The position numbers were made by a program, and so were the translations under genes. DNA of 53,461 bases from Robiginitalea aurantiaca. GTDB taxonomy: Bacteria > Bacteroidota > Bacteroidia > Flavobacteriales > Flavobacteriaceae. Shown here in pieces: positions 16,640 through 25,949 of the stretch; positions within the stretch are counted from its first letter, which is position 1, and the number at the start of each line of letters is the position of its first letter. The notes under the pieces are model-generated. The model searched no databases. It saw nothing but the letters and a program-made list of their open reading frames with translations, and was not told the origin of the DNA. The stretch spans positions 1-53,461 of the forward strand of contig NZ_JAUDUY010000014.1 in NCBI RefSeq assembly GCF_030380815.1, in the 5' to 3' direction.

Positions 16640-17992
16640 TTATCCTATTTCTTTTTGAAGATAATCCAGGCCCTCCCGGATAATATCCTGGTGCGGTTGT
16701 TTAGAGATGCAAACAAATTCGGTTAGGGAAAAATCCTCAGGTATAACCTCGTACAATCCGAGCTGTTCCATTTCATCGAGATCCTTGTACATGCAGGCTT
16801 TAAGCAATTGCAGCGGATAGATATCCAATGGAAAAACCTCCTCGTAAAGCCCTGTGACTACAAAAGCCCGGTGCTCTCCGTTTGTATTGGTGTCGAGGTC
16901 GTATTTCTTATTTGGTTGTAACCAGGAAAAGGTAAGGGACCTGGTTGGAGAGATCTTATCGAAAACCGGCTTATTCCAGCCAAAGAATTCATAATCGTCC
17001 CCCTCGGGAATGACGGAAACGGTATTGTTATAGAATCCAAGGGAGCCGTCAGGCCGCGATCGGGATCCTGTCAGCACGTTCCCGTTAATCACCCTGAAAT
17101 CCTTTAGGTTTACACCACTGGAATACAGAAATGTGGAAATTTCAGCACCGATTTTGACGCTGTAATATCTTGGTTTTTTAACACAGGATCCCACAAGGGC
17201 AACCAGGCGTTCCGGATTGAACTTTCCGGTGAGAAAGGCTTCTCCAATAATGACCAGGTCCTGGGGCGAAAGGGTCCATACGCGTTCCCCCTTATTGATG
17301 GGGTCGATTTTATTGATCAGGGTCCCTACAAGCCCGGCCGGATGCGGCCCGCTCACGCGGTGAGACTCAAACCCGCTCAGGCTGGAAAAAGGGGAATCCT
17401 GCCCCTGCCCGATTCCGATGTGCACTTTTCCCGGGGTGAGTTTGGCAAGACCACTGATGGCGGCCTGGAGCTCTTTTTCTTTTCCTTTCAGGGTATAATT
17501 GATATCTGCAGCCAGGGGTGCGGTAATATAAGCTGAAATGAAAATAGCCTTAGGCACATCCTCAGGGTGGGCAATGACATCATAAGGCCGTTGCATGATA
17601 AAAGGCCAGCACCCGGATTCGAGTAAAAAGGCCCGAATTTCATCATCCGTAGCTTTGGAGACGTCAACCGGGGTATGTTCCAGAGTGGTTTGCTCCTTGT
17701 CGGCGAGGATCTTTAGCGTGAGGATTCTTCTGCGGGCACCTCTTTCAATTTCGACGAGTTCTCCACTTACCGGAGAAACGAATTTCATGGCCGGATAGGC
17801 CTTGTTGAAAAAAATAGGTTCCCCTGCCTTAACCTCGGCTCCTTCTTTGAGAAGCATTTTTGGGGTCACCCCGTGAAAATCACTGAGGTTGATGGTGTAT
17901 ACGTTGCTCGCTACTGCTTTGGAAGTTATGGCTTCAGCGACTCCTACAAGGTTGATATTCAATCCTTTTTTAATCCGGACATCCGTGGGCAT
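16640..17992 (-). CDS. nqrA: Na+-translocating NADH:quinone reductase subunit A
   Basis: 450 residues, soluble cytoplasmic subunit on the quinone side of the complex. It begins MPTDVRIKKGLNINLVG and has the family features LSDFHGVTPKMLLKEG, VSPVSGELVEIERG, ISAYITAPLAADIN and H-R-V-S-G-P-H-P-A-G-L-V-G. It is the first gene of the nqrABCDEF operon; a TATTTTTG box on the minus strand at 18031-18024 is the probable promoter. Confidence 0.96.
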   Translation of the reverse strand: MPTDVRIKKGLNINLVGVAEAITSKAVASNVYTINLSDFHGVTPKMLLKEGAEVKAGEPIFFNKAYPAMKFVSPVSGELVEIERGARRRILTLKILADKEQTTLEHTPVDVSKATDDEIRAFLLESGCWPFIMQRPYDVIAHPEDVPKAIFISAYITAPLAADINYTLKGKEKELQAAISGLAKLTPGKVHIGIGQGQDSPFSSLSGFESHRVSGPHPAGLVGTLINKIDPINKGERVWTLSPQDLVIIGEAFLTGKFNPERLVALVGSCVKKPRYYSVKIGAEISTFLYSSGVNLKDFRVINGNVLTGSRSRPDGSLGFYNNTVSVIPEGDDYEFFGWNKPVFDKISPTRSLTFSWLQPNKKYDLDTNTNGEHRAFVVTGLYEEVFPLDIYPLQLLKACMYKDLDEMEQLGLYEVIPEDFSLTEFVCISKQPHQDIIREGLDYLQKEIG

Positions 17993-18023
17993 AAGCTTTG
18001 AAACCTTTGGTTAAAATTAGGCA

Positions 18024-18031
18024 CAAAAATA
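18024..18031 (-). promoter_or_regulatory. Minus-7 box of the nqr operon
   Basis: Minus-strand TATTTTTG (plus-strand CAAAAATA), a full TAnnTTTG match 31 bp upstream of the nqrA ATG at 17992. The minus-33 element is not clear. Confidence 0.55.
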
Positions 18032-18114
18032 GCACTTAAAAGAAAGTTTTCATAATTATTACCCCATTTTTTGGGCGGTACATCGAAGTGAATTCTGAGG
18101 GGGTACAATTTGTT

Positions 18115-18122
18115 TACCTTTG
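18115..18122 (+). promoter_or_regulatory. Minus-7 box of the T9SS Plug gene
   Basis: TACCTTTG, a full TAnnTTTG match ending 19 bp before the ATG at 18142. Confidence 0.55.
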
Positions 18123-18141
18123 ATGAAAAATATCGCGATAA

Positions 18142-19386
18142 ATGCAGGTAAAGCTTAAACATCTACCCTTCTTTTTCTGGAGTTTGACTGCATTCTCTCA
18201 GGCCCAACTGGAGGTTCCTGAACCGGAACACATCAAAACGATCACCTTTAAGGGACCCACAGATGACCAGTTTCCGATCATACAACTGGGCGACAGGATC
18301 CAACTTGAATTCGACGACCTTACCGCCAGCGAACAGGATTACTACTATCGCATCGTCCACTGCGATTATAACTGGGAGCGCTCCCAACTGTTAAAATCAC
18401 AGTATTTAAAGGGGGTCGACAACCAGCGTATCATTAATTACGAAAACAGCTATACCACGCTGCAGCCCTATTCCAACTACCGTTTGACCCTGCCCAATGG
18501 CCAGGTCGGTTTTAAAGTCAGCGGAAATTATATGCTCGAGATCTACAACTCAAATGATGAATTGCAGTTTTCCAGGCGGTTTATCATTTACAAGGACCTC
18601 GTGCAGGTTGCGGCAACCGTAAAACGTTCACGGGATTTTGAATTTATCGGGAAAAAGCAATCGGTGCAATTCAGCATACGCCCCTCAGGTATAAATCTGA
18701 TCAACCCCAAGAAAGAGGTGAAGGTTATTTTATTGCAAAACTACCACTGGCCCACGGCGCGATACAATCTCCCGCCCCAGTATACCATAGGCAATGAACT
18801 CATCTACCGCTACGATCAGCAAACGGCATTTTACGGGGGTAACGAATTCCTGAATTTCGACTCCAGTGACCTCAGGGCCCCTACATCTATGATTTCTACC
18901 ATTGAAATGAAGGAGTTGTATCACCATTACCTTTTTACAAACCGCTACAGGGCCGATGACAAATACACCTATTTCCCGGACATCAACGGGGACTTTTTAG
19001 TCCGCACCCTCCAGGGGGTCGACTCCTCAAGGGAAGCCGAGTATACCTGGGTTCATTTCAGCCTGCCTTACACCGATTTGATCGGTCTGGACAACGTCTA
19101 TGTTTTTGGAAAATTCAACAACTATGCCCTTCAGGATCTCAACCGAATGGAATTTGACGAGGCAAGTGGGAAAATGAAAACAAAACTCCTTTTAAAGCAG
19201 GGATTCTACAACTTTAAATACGTCATCCAAAGGGCTGATGGCATGGTTGAATTAAATTCCGTTTCCGGAACGTTTGACTACACTGAAAATATCTATACCA
19301 TTCTGGTTTACTACAGGGATTTTGGCGATATTTACGACAGCATCATTGGAATAGGAACCGCAAATTCCAGTACGATAAGTAATTAA
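18142..19386 (+). CDS. Type IX secretion system Plug protein (DUF5103)
   Basis: 414 residues with signal peptide (about 1-20, ending FSQA). The sequence matches the DUF5103 family: an N-terminal domain with H-I-K-T-I-T-F, Y-Y-Y-R-I-V-H-C-D-Y-N-W, G-V-D-N-Q-R-I-I-N-Y-E-N-S and F-K-V-S-G-N-Y-M-L-E-I-Y segments, then a second all-beta domain containing FGKFNNYA. In Flavobacterium johnsoniae the family member is the Plug, which closes the periplasmic side of the giant SprA translocon (established from the SprA structures). It acts in the periplasm at the outer membrane. Its presence, with PorT/SprT at 29741, supports an active T9SS for the CHU_C proteins at the left edge. Confidence 0.9.
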   Translation: MQVKLKHLPFFFWSLTAFSQAQLEVPEPEHIKTITFKGPTDDQFPIIQLGDRIQLEFDDLTASEQDYYYRIVHCDYNWERSQLLKSQYLKGVDNQRIINYENSYTTLQPYSNYRLTLPNGQVGFKVSGNYMLEIYNSNDELQFSRRFIIYKDLVQVAATVKRSRDFEFIGKKQSVQFSIRPSGINLINPKKEVKVILLQNYHWPTARYNLPPQYTIGNELIYRYDQQTAFYGGNEFLNFDSSDLRAPTSMISTIEMKELYHHYLFTNRYRADDKYTYFPDINGDFLVRTLQGVDSSREAEYTWVHFSLPYTDLIGLDNVYVFGKFNNYALQDLNRMEFDEASGKMKTKLLLKQGFYNFKYVIQRADGMVELNSVSGTFDYTENIYTILVYYRDFGDIYDSIIGIGTANSSTISN

Positions 19387-19400
19387 GGAACCCTGAAACT

Positions 19401-20633
19401 ATGGAGTCCAAACCGGTAAAACAAGGCGGCAGATACCCTCTGAAATACCGGGGTACAGAATGTCTCAATTGCGGACAACCCCTGGATCTTTCTGACAGGT
19501 ATTGCCCCTACTGCTCCCAGGCAAATACGACCAAACACCTCAGCGTCAAGGATTTTTTTGAAGAATTCCTTGCCGAGATCGTCAATCTGGACACCCGACT
19601 TTTTCGCACCCTCTATACCATGGTATGGCGTCCTGGAAAAATTAGCCTCGATTTTATCAGCGGCAAGCGCAAATCCTATGCCAATCCGTTTCGGCTGCTG
19701 CTCAGTGTTGCGATCATCTACTTTCTGATGCTCACCTTTAGTGCGGATTTTGACCGCTTTGACCGGCAGGGCAGAAGCGCTTCCGATAACGTGGATCAGG
19801 TCCTTAACTGGGACCTGAATTTTGACACGGACGATCCGGATCAGCAAAGTGCCATTGCAGCGCTGGACACCCTTGACTTAAAAGGCCTGAAAAACCTGAA
19901 GAACCTGGACAGCCCTGGCATTAAGGGGTTGGACAGCCTGGACTTAAAGGAGCTGGATAGTATGGGGCTGACCGGAATAGACAGCCTGGGGCTGACGGGA
20001 TCGCTGAAGGCAAAAAAGCGAAACCGGGACTCCCTTATCCTCGCCGATCCCCGGGGATATCTGGAAAAAATAGATGAAAAAAGCTGGTTATCCGGCACCC
20101 TGAAACGCGCTGCCTTTTTCGTAACACTGATTAACCAGGACAGTGTTTACACCTTTGAGGAGGCCGCGGAAAAATATAAGCTGGAAAACAGCTCAGAGAA
20201 CCAGCTCGCCTTCGGGATTGCGGACAGCTACGACCATCTGAACAGACAGCCGGGGACCTTTCTGAAAGAATTTATTTCGACCGTGCCCTTTGCCATATTT
20301 TTCTTCCTGCCCCTTTTTACCATTTTCCTTTGGCTCTTTTACATCAGGAAAAAATACACCTACACCGATAATTTGGTCTTTTCCTTTCACAGTCAGGCCT
20401 TCTTTTTTATCTTGCTCATTGTAAGTTTTCTGATCGACTGGGCCTTTGGCGTCACGAGCATCTGGGTGGCGTTACTGATTTTTCCGGTATACCTCTTCCT
20501 CTCCATGCGAAGGTTTTACGGACAGGGGTGGTTTAAAACGACAATTAAATTTTTATTTCTGAACAATCTTTTTTTTATATTGGCAAGTATTGCAGCTATC
20601 GTATTTTTGATTGGAAGTGCACTTACTTTTTAG
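19401..20633 (+). CDS. DUF3667 family membrane protein with zinc ribbon and Leu/Asp-rich repeat
   Basis: 410 residues. It opens with a zinc ribbon, C-L-N-C at 21-24 and C-P-Y-C at 35-38, followed by the DUF3667 core (D-F-F-E-E-F, L-D-T-R-L-F-R-T, W-R-P-G-K...F-I-S-G-K-R) and a membrane helix near 98-113. Residues 155-200 are a run of short repeats built on L-D-S-L-D-L-K-G-L with G-I-D-S-L-G-L-T-G variants, not usual for the family as I know it. At least three further membrane helices lie between about 295 and 410. Function unknown. It starts 14 bp after the Plug gene. Confidence 0.85.
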   Translation: MESKPVKQGGRYPLKYRGTECLNCGQPLDLSDRYCPYCSQANTTKHLSVKDFFEEFLAEIVNLDTRLFRTLYTMVWRPGKISLDFISGKRKSYANPFRLLLSVAIIYFLMLTFSADFDRFDRQGRSASDNVDQVLNWDLNFDTDDPDQQSAIAALDTLDLKGLKNLKNLDSPGIKGLDSLDLKELDSMGLTGIDSLGLTGSLKAKKRNRDSLILADPRGYLEKIDEKSWLSGTLKRAAFFVTLINQDSVYTFEEAAEKYKLENSSENQLAFGIADSYDHLNRQPGTFLKEFISTVPFAIFFFLPLFTIFLWLFYIRKKYTYTDNLVFSFHSQAFFFILLIVSFLIDWAFGVTSIWVALLIFPVYLFLSMRRFYGQGWFKTTIKFLFLNNLFFILASIAAIVFLIGSALTF

Positions 20634-20636
20634 ACT

Positions 20637-21029
20637 ATGAAAATGAACACTAAAGTAACCCGAGGTATTCGAGTATCCGTCAAGACGAGTTTTGAGGGAA
20701 CTTTTTTCAAGAATTACAAGATGCATTTTGCCTTTGGGTATACGATCACCATTGAAAACCAAAGTACAAACCCCGTACAACTCACCTCCAGACACTGGGA
20801 TATTTACGATGCCCTGAACGAAATGGAGGTTCTCGACGGGGAAGGGGTTATCGGCAAGAAACCCGTAATACGTCCGGGAGAATCGCACACTTACAGCTCC
20901 GGATGCCTGCTGGCCTCTCCTATCGGGGCTATGAAAGGTTTTTACAATATGGTACACCTTTCCAGTTCCGAAAAATTCCGGGTTTATGTTCCCACATTCC
21001 GGCTCAATGCTCCCTTTGCCCTGAACTAA
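20637..21029 (+). CDS. apaG: ApaG domain protein
   Basis: 130 residues, single ApaG/DUF525 beta-sandwich domain: RGIRVSVKTSF, FGYTITIENQS, LTSRHWDIYDA, G.GVIGKKPVI.PGESHTYSSG and GAMKGFYNM. The family is linked to cobalt and magnesium resistance and to Ap4A metabolism in enterobacteria; its biochemical role is not settled. The start is 3 bp after the DUF3667 stop, so it is part of the plug-DUF3667-apaG transcript. Of two nearby ATGs (20637 and 20643) I use the first. Confidence 0.92.
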   Translation: MKMNTKVTRGIRVSVKTSFEGTFFKNYKMHFAFGYTITIENQSTNPVQLTSRHWDIYDALNEMEVLDGEGVIGKKPVIRPGESHTYSSGCLLASPIGAMKGFYNMVHLSSSEKFRVYVPTFRLNAPFALN

Positions 21030-21074
21030 AGTTCCCGCGCCTTAAATTCGCTTTTAAAAGGTCTCTGCGTTTCG

Positions 21075-21082
21075 TACCTTTG
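21075..21082 (+). promoter_or_regulatory. Minus-7 box of pruA
   Basis: TACCTTTG, a full TAnnTTTG match, 31 bp upstream of the ATG at 21114 and 45 bp after the apaG stop. Confidence 0.55.
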
Positions 21083-21113
21083 ACGGGATTTTATAACCCC
21101 TTAAAATTTTGTC

Positions 21114-22742
21114 ATGGGTAACGGATACTTTCAAGTCCCCCCGGCTGTAAATGAGCCGGTCAAAAGCTACGCCCCCGGTTCAGATGAACGCGAGGCAGTT
21201 CTTAAACAATACAAAGCATACTTCGCCGGTTCAGAGGACATCCCAATGTGGATCAACGGCAAGGATGTCCGTACAGGCAATACCCGTCGGATTGCTCCTC
21301 CCCACGACCATAAACACGAGGTAGGCCAATACCATCTGGCCTCAAAAAAAGAGGTTGATCTCGCTGTGGAAACAGCGCTTGAAGCACGGACGCGATGGGC
21401 GGCGATGCCCTGGGAGCAGCGGGCGGCCATTTTCCTCAAAGCAGCTGACCTGATTGCAGGACCCTACCGGGCCAAGATTAATGCAGCCACGATGATCGCC
21501 CAGTCGAAAACCATACATCAGGCGGAAATTGACGCCGCCTGCGAACTCATCGACTTCCTGCGGTTCAACGTCACCTTTATGACGGACATCTACCACGAAC
21601 AGCCAGATTCCGACGACGGGATCTGGAACCGCGTAGAGTATCGACCCCTCGAAGGTTTTGTCTATGCCATCACCCCTTTTAATTTTACGGCCATTGCCGG
21701 AAATCTGCCAGCCAGCGCCGCCCTCATGGGCAATGTAGTGGTTTGGAAGCCCAGTGATCACCAGATCTTTTCCGCCAAAGTCATCATCGATGTCTTCCGT
21801 GAAGCAGGCCTCCCAGATGGGGTAATCAATGCGATATACGGAGACCCGGTTATGATAACCGACACCCTGCTGGCCCATGCTGACTTTGCGGGACTGCACT
21901 TTACGGGTTCCACAACGGTCTTCAAAAATTTATGGAAACAAATCGGGGAAAACATCCACCGGTACAAGACCTACCCCAGAATCGTAGGGGAGACCGGCGG
22001 AAAAGACTTTATCATCGCACACCCCACAGCTCCCACGAAACAGGTGGCAACAGCAATTACACGTGGCGCCTTTGAACTGCAGGGTCAGAAATGCAGTGCA
22101 GCCTCCAGGGTTTACCTTCCCAAATCCACAGCGGATGGCATTCTGGAACAGGTCAGAGAGGATATAGCCTCTTTTAACAAACCCGGTTCTCCGGAGGACA
22201 TGAGCAATTTTGTAACGGCAGTTATCCACGAAGGATCTTTCGATAAACTCGCTTCTTATATAGACCGTGCAAAGGAAGACTCAGATGCCGAAATCATCGC
22301 TGGTGGCGGATACGACAAGTCTAAGGGGTATTTTATTGAGCCAACGGTTATCCTGACTACAGACCCGCACTACGTTACCATGGAGGAAGAGCTTTTCGGT
22401 CCCGTGGTCACCGTATATGTTTATGAGGATGCCCAATGGGCCGAAACCCTCAAGCTTGTAGACCAAACGTCTGTATACGCCCTTACAGGGGCTGTACTCT
22501 CTCAAGACCGGTATGCAATAACTGAGGCTACCCGGGCCCTTGAGAATTCCGCAGGGAATTTCTACATCAACGACAAGCCTACCGGAGCGGTAGTGGGACA
22601 GCAACCCTTTGGTGGCGCACGCGCTTCCGGAACCAATGATAAGGCGGGGTCTGCACAGAACCTGATGCGCTGGGTCTCACCAAGGCTTATCAAAGAAACC
22701 TTTGTGACGCCGGAAGATTACCGGTACCCGTTTCTTGGATAG
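21114..22742 (+). CDS. pruA: L-glutamate gamma-semialdehyde (1-pyrroline-5-carboxylate) dehydrogenase
   Basis: 542 residues. It oxidises glutamate semialdehyde to glutamate, the second step of proline catabolism. Aldehyde dehydrogenase motifs: AITPFNFTAIAGNLP, HFTGSTTVFK, the general-base segment I-V-G-E-T-G-G-K-D-F and the catalytic cysteine in F-E-L-Q-G-Q-K-C-S-A-A-S-R. The length and the E-T-G-G-K/Q-G-Q-K-C-S pattern match the stand-alone P5C dehydrogenase group rather than bifunctional PutA. No proline dehydrogenase gene is adjacent. A terminator follows directly. Confidence 0.95.
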   Translation: MGNGYFQVPPAVNEPVKSYAPGSDEREAVLKQYKAYFAGSEDIPMWINGKDVRTGNTRRIAPPHDHKHEVGQYHLASKKEVDLAVETALEARTRWAAMPWEQRAAIFLKAADLIAGPYRAKINAATMIAQSKTIHQAEIDAACELIDFLRFNVTFMTDIYHEQPDSDDGIWNRVEYRPLEGFVYAITPFNFTAIAGNLPASAALMGNVVVWKPSDHQIFSAKVIIDVFREAGLPDGVINAIYGDPVMITDTLLAHADFAGLHFTGSTTVFKNLWKQIGENIHRYKTYPRIVGETGGKDFIIAHPTAPTKQVATAITRGAFELQGQKCSAASRVYLPKSTADGILEQVREDIASFNKPGSPEDMSNFVTAVIHEGSFDKLASYIDRAKEDSDAEIIAGGGYDKSKGYFIEPTVILTTDPHYVTMEEELFGPVVTVYVYEDAQWAETLKLVDQTSVYALTGAVLSQDRYAITEATRALENSAGNFYINDKPTGAVVGQQPFGGARASGTNDKAGSAQNLMRWVSPRLIKETFVTPEDYRYPFLG

Positions 22743-22759
22743 GATGCCATGACAATTGC

Positions 22760-22787
22760 AAAAAGCCCCGTATCGACGGGGCTTTTT
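22760..22787. terminator. Hairpin terminator between pruA and rsmG
   Basis: 12-bp stem AAAAAGCCCCGT (22760-22771), loop ATCG, complement 22776-22787 followed by T residues. It lies between convergent genes and touches the rsmG stop codon, so it can serve both. Confidence 0.85.
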
Positions 22788-23429
22788 TTATGGTTTGCCT
22801 ATATCAGCTCGCGAGAGGTATACGACCTTTTTTGTTTCAAAGAAAGGCTCCTTAAAATACTCAGACAAAGCGTAAATGCGCGCCCCGGGATAGGGCTTGA
22901 GTTCATCGGTAAGATCCCCGCCTTTGAGATATAAAATACCGGGTGGCGTATCCCCAACGGTGGTTTTTTTCAGCTTGCCCCGGGTCCAGTGTACAAACGT
23001 TGGCATGGCAGCTACGGCCCTGCTGACAATAAAATCAAAGGATCCCTTTACGTCTTCCACACGGGTTTGGACGGCCGAAACATTAGAAAGGCCGAGTCCG
23101 GAAACCACCTCCTCCACGACGCGGATTTTCTTCCCTATGGCATCTACCAGAGTAAACTGGGTATCGGGAAACAGGATGGCCAGCGGAATACCCGGGAACC
23201 CGCCTCCGGTACCAACATCGAGTACTTTCTGATCCGGTTGAAAGGTATAAACCTTAGCTATTCCCAATGAATGCAAGACATGACGGAGGTACAATTCATC
23301 GATATCCTTTCGGGAAACCACGTTGATTTTTGTATTCCAGTCCTGATAGAGGGATTCCAGAGTTTTGAACTGCTCCTTTTGGGTCCCGGATAAATTGGGA
23401 AAATATTGGAAAAGGGTTTCGGGTATCAT
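22788..23429 (-). CDS. rsmG: 16S rRNA (guanine527-N7)-methyltransferase
   Basis: 213 residues. It methylates G527 in the 530 loop of 16S rRNA; loss gives low-level streptomycin resistance in other bacteria. The GidB family features are visible: N-V-V-S-R-K-D-I near the N-terminus, V-L-D-V-G-T-G-G-G-F-P-G-I-P-L (SAM motif), L-V-D-A-I-G-K-K and the F-D-F-I-V-S-R-A-V-A motif. A minus-strand TATTTTTG box lies at 23459-23452. Confidence 0.95.
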   Translation of the reverse strand: MIPETLFQYFPNLSGTQKEQFKTLESLYQDWNTKINVVSRKDIDELYLRHVLHSLGIAKVYTFQPDQKVLDVGTGGGFPGIPLAILFPDTQFTLVDAIGKKIRVVEEVVSGLGLSNVSAVQTRVEDVKGSFDFIVSRAVAAMPTFVHWTRGKLKKTTVGDTPPGILYLKGGDLTDELKPYPGARIYALSEYFKEPFFETKKVVYLSRADIGKP

Positions 23430-23432
23430 ACG

Positions 23433-23440
23433 TATCTTTG
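23433..23440 (+). promoter_or_regulatory. Minus-7 box of the desaturase gene
   Basis: TATCTTTG, a full TAnnTTTG match on the plus strand, about 84 bp upstream of the ATG at 23524, giving a long leader. Confidence 0.5.
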
Positions 23441-23451
23441 TACAAAGCTTT

Positions 23452-23459
23452 CAAAAATA
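23452..23459 (-). promoter_or_regulatory. Minus-7 box of rsmG
   Basis: Minus-strand TATTTTTG (plus CAAAAATA), 23 bp upstream of the rsmG ATG. It lies 11 bp from the divergent desaturase box, so the two promoters overlap. Confidence 0.5.
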
Positions 23460-23523
23460 CTACATTCGTTAGCAGTAATAAAAGGCGCATCCGCTGCGTT
23501 CTTTTTTTAATTAAAGTTTACTC

Positions 23524-24627
23524 ATGCAAAATACATCCATTCGCTTTTCCAGAACCGAGTCCGCGGAATTTTTTAAAACCCTCAATAAGCGCGTAAATGC
23601 CTATTTCAAGGAGAACCGCATTAAAAAGACCGGTAACTGGCGCCTTTATCTCAAAGCCGGAATCATGTTCTCCCTGTTTTTTGCACCGTACTTTGTAATC
23701 CTGACCCTGAATCTCCCCATGTGGGCCAACCTGCTACTGACCATACTGATGGGTGTGGGCATGGCCGGAGTGGGAATGAACGTAATGCACGACGGCAACC
23801 ACGGAACCTTTTCCTCAAAAAAATGGGTGAACAAACTCATGGGGGGCAGTATCTATATCCTTGCCGGAAATGTGTACAACTGGCAGGTACAGCACAACGT
23901 ATTGCACCATACCTATACGAACATCCACGAGCATGATGAAGATCTTGAGGCCGGAAGAATCCTGAGGTTTTCGCCCCATGCCAAATGGCATAAGCATCAT
24001 CGCTTTCAACATTATTACTCCATCTTACTTTACGGATTGCTGACCTTTAACTGGGCCATTACTACGGATTTCCAGCAGATGTACCGGTACACCAAAAGAA
24101 AATTGTCTTATGGTAAATTCCCGAACCCTGTAGTGAACTGGAGCGTCCTGCTGATTACAAAACTGGTCTATGCCACGGTGTGGGTCGTCATTCCCATGCT
24201 GGTTCTCGATATTGCCTGGTGGAAAGTACTCATTGGATTCTTTGTGATGCACTATGTAGCCGGAGTAATTCTCAGCGTTGTATTCCAGCTTGCACATGTT
24301 GTAGACCACGCTGAAATGCCACTTCCGGAAAAAGATGGCAGCATGAAAAATAGCTGGGCGATTCACCAACTCAGGACCACGGTGAATTTCGGCACGCGTA
24401 ACCGCATTGTAAATTGGTTTACGGGGGGATTGAACCATCAGGTGGAACACCACATCTTTCCCAATATCTCCCATATCCACTATTCTAAAATTGCGGAAAT
24501 CGTAAAACAGACGGCCAGGGAATACAATTTACCCTATAACGAATATCAGACGACCCGTAAAGCCATTCTATCGCATTTCCAACACCTGAAAGAGCTTGGG
24601 AAAAAACCCGATTTTCAGTTGCAATAA
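23524..24627 (+). CDS. Membrane fatty-acid / acyl-CoA desaturase
   Basis: 367 residues of the front-end/acyl-CoA desaturase superfamily. It introduces a double bond into fatty acyl chains with a di-iron centre, affecting membrane fluidity. The three histidine boxes are intact: H-D-G-N-H (89-93), H-N-V-L-H-H (124-129) and H-Q-V-E-H-H near residue 312; the Q-x-x-H-H form resembles linoleoyl-CoA desaturase-like proteins. Four or more membrane helices. No cytochrome b5 domain is fused. The next gene starts 12 bp after its stop. Confidence 0.93.
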   Translation: MQNTSIRFSRTESAEFFKTLNKRVNAYFKENRIKKTGNWRLYLKAGIMFSLFFAPYFVILTLNLPMWANLLLTILMGVGMAGVGMNVMHDGNHGTFSSKKWVNKLMGGSIYILAGNVYNWQVQHNVLHHTYTNIHEHDEDLEAGRILRFSPHAKWHKHHRFQHYYSILLYGLLTFNWAITTDFQQMYRYTKRKLSYGKFPNPVVNWSVLLITKLVYATVWVVIPMLVLDIAWWKVLIGFFVMHYVAGVILSVVFQLAHVVDHAEMPLPEKDGSMKNSWAIHQLRTTVNFGTRNRIVNWFTGGLNHQVEHHIFPNISHIHYSKIAEIVKQTAREYNLPYNEYQTTRKAILSHFQHLKELGKKPDFQLQ

Positions 24628-24639
24628 CCTTTACCCTTT

Positions 24640-25824
24640 ATGAATAAGTACCTCTCCGACCGTATTAACAATATGTCTACTTCGGCCACACTGGCAATGG
24701 CTGCCAAGGCCAGGGAGCTTAGAAATGAAGGCAAAGACATTATTGGGCTCAGCCTTGGGGAACCGGATTTCAATATCCCCGATTTTATCAAAGAAGCCGC
24801 CAAGGAGGCCATAGATCAGAACTACAGCAGTTATTCTCCTGTAGATGGGTACGCTGACCTGAAAAATGCCATTTCAAAGAAGTTTAAACGGGATAATGCG
24901 CTGGAGTATAGCGCATCCCAGATAGTTGTATCCACGGGAGCGAAGCAATCCCTGGCCAATGTGGCCATGGTGCTTTTGAACCCTGGAGATGAAGTTATTC
25001 TGCCGGCTCCGTACTGGGTTAGTTACAGTGACATCGTAAAGCTCGCCGGAGGTATCCCTGTCGAGGTACCCACGGATATTGCTTCGGACTTTAAAATTAC
25101 GCCCGACCAGCTGCGCAATGCCATCAGCCCAAAGACCAAGATGATCTGGTACAGTTCTCCTTGCAACCCAAGTGGATCCGTCTACAGCCGGGAGGAACTA
25201 GAAGGCCTGGCTGCTGTCCTTCGGGATCACCCGGATATTTTTGTGGTCTCAGATGAGATCTACGAACATATCAATTTTCGGAGCGGACATACAAGCATTG
25301 CCGGGATTGATGGGATGTATGAGCGCACCATAACGGTCAATGGGGTTTCCAAGGCCTTTGCAATGACCGGATGGCGGATCGGATATATAGGAGCCCCTGA
25401 ATGGATAGCCCGTGCGTGCACAAAATTTCAAGGCCAAATCACCAGTGGCGCAAATGCCATAGCGCAACGTGCGACAATAGCCGCCCTGGAAGCTCCTGTT
25501 TCCAGTATACAATTTATGATAGACGAATTTCGAAAGCGTCGCGACCTCATCCTCGAACTGCTATCAGAAATCGACGGCTTTCGGGTCAATGTCCCCGAAG
25601 GAGCCTTCTACGTATTTCCGGATATCTCCTCTTTTTTCGGAAAAGAACTCCGTGGGAAAACGGTAAAGGATGCTTCCGATTTTGCACTCTATCTGCTTGA
25701 GGAAGCCAATGTTGCAACAGTCACCGGGGCAGCTTTTGGGAACCCCAATTGCATCAGAATTTCCTATGCGGCTTCCGAAAAGGAAATTCGGGAAGCTGTT
25801 CGACGTATTTCCGAAGCGGTCTGA
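24640..25824 (+). CDS. aspC: Class I/II pyridoxal-phosphate aminotransferase (aspartate aminotransferase type)
   Basis: 394 residues. It transfers amino groups between aspartate (or a related amino acid) and 2-oxoglutarate. Fold type I features: LSLGEPDFNIP, STGAKQSLANV, APYWVSY, SSPCNPSG, VSDEIYEHI and the PLP-lysine motif N-G-V-S-K-A-F-A-M-T-G-W-R-I-G-Y, then the substrate carboxylate-binding Arg near the C-terminus (N-C-I-R-I-S-Y). It belongs to the aspartate aminotransferase subgroup common in Bacteroidota, though prephenate or other specificity cannot be excluded. Confidence 0.9.
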   Translation: MNKYLSDRINNMSTSATLAMAAKARELRNEGKDIIGLSLGEPDFNIPDFIKEAAKEAIDQNYSSYSPVDGYADLKNAISKKFKRDNALEYSASQIVVSTGAKQSLANVAMVLLNPGDEVILPAPYWVSYSDIVKLAGGIPVEVPTDIASDFKITPDQLRNAISPKTKMIWYSSPCNPSGSVYSREELEGLAAVLRDHPDIFVVSDEIYEHINFRSGHTSIAGIDGMYERTITVNGVSKAFAMTGWRIGYIGAPEWIARACTKFQGQITSGANAIAQRATIAALEAPVSSIQFMIDEFRKRRDLILELLSEIDGFRVNVPEGAFYVFPDISSFFGKELRGKTVKDASDFALYLLEEANVATVTGAAFGNPNCIRISYAASEKEIREAVRRISEAV

Positions 25825-25949
25825 TCAGGTAGTATTTCTCAAGGTAAATCCCTCTTAACGCTCTCAGGTACACGGTATGCATGCCGCAGTACCGGATGCT
25901 CAAATGCCGGAACAGTCCATTTGCACAACCCCTTTCCCACGGCCAACGC

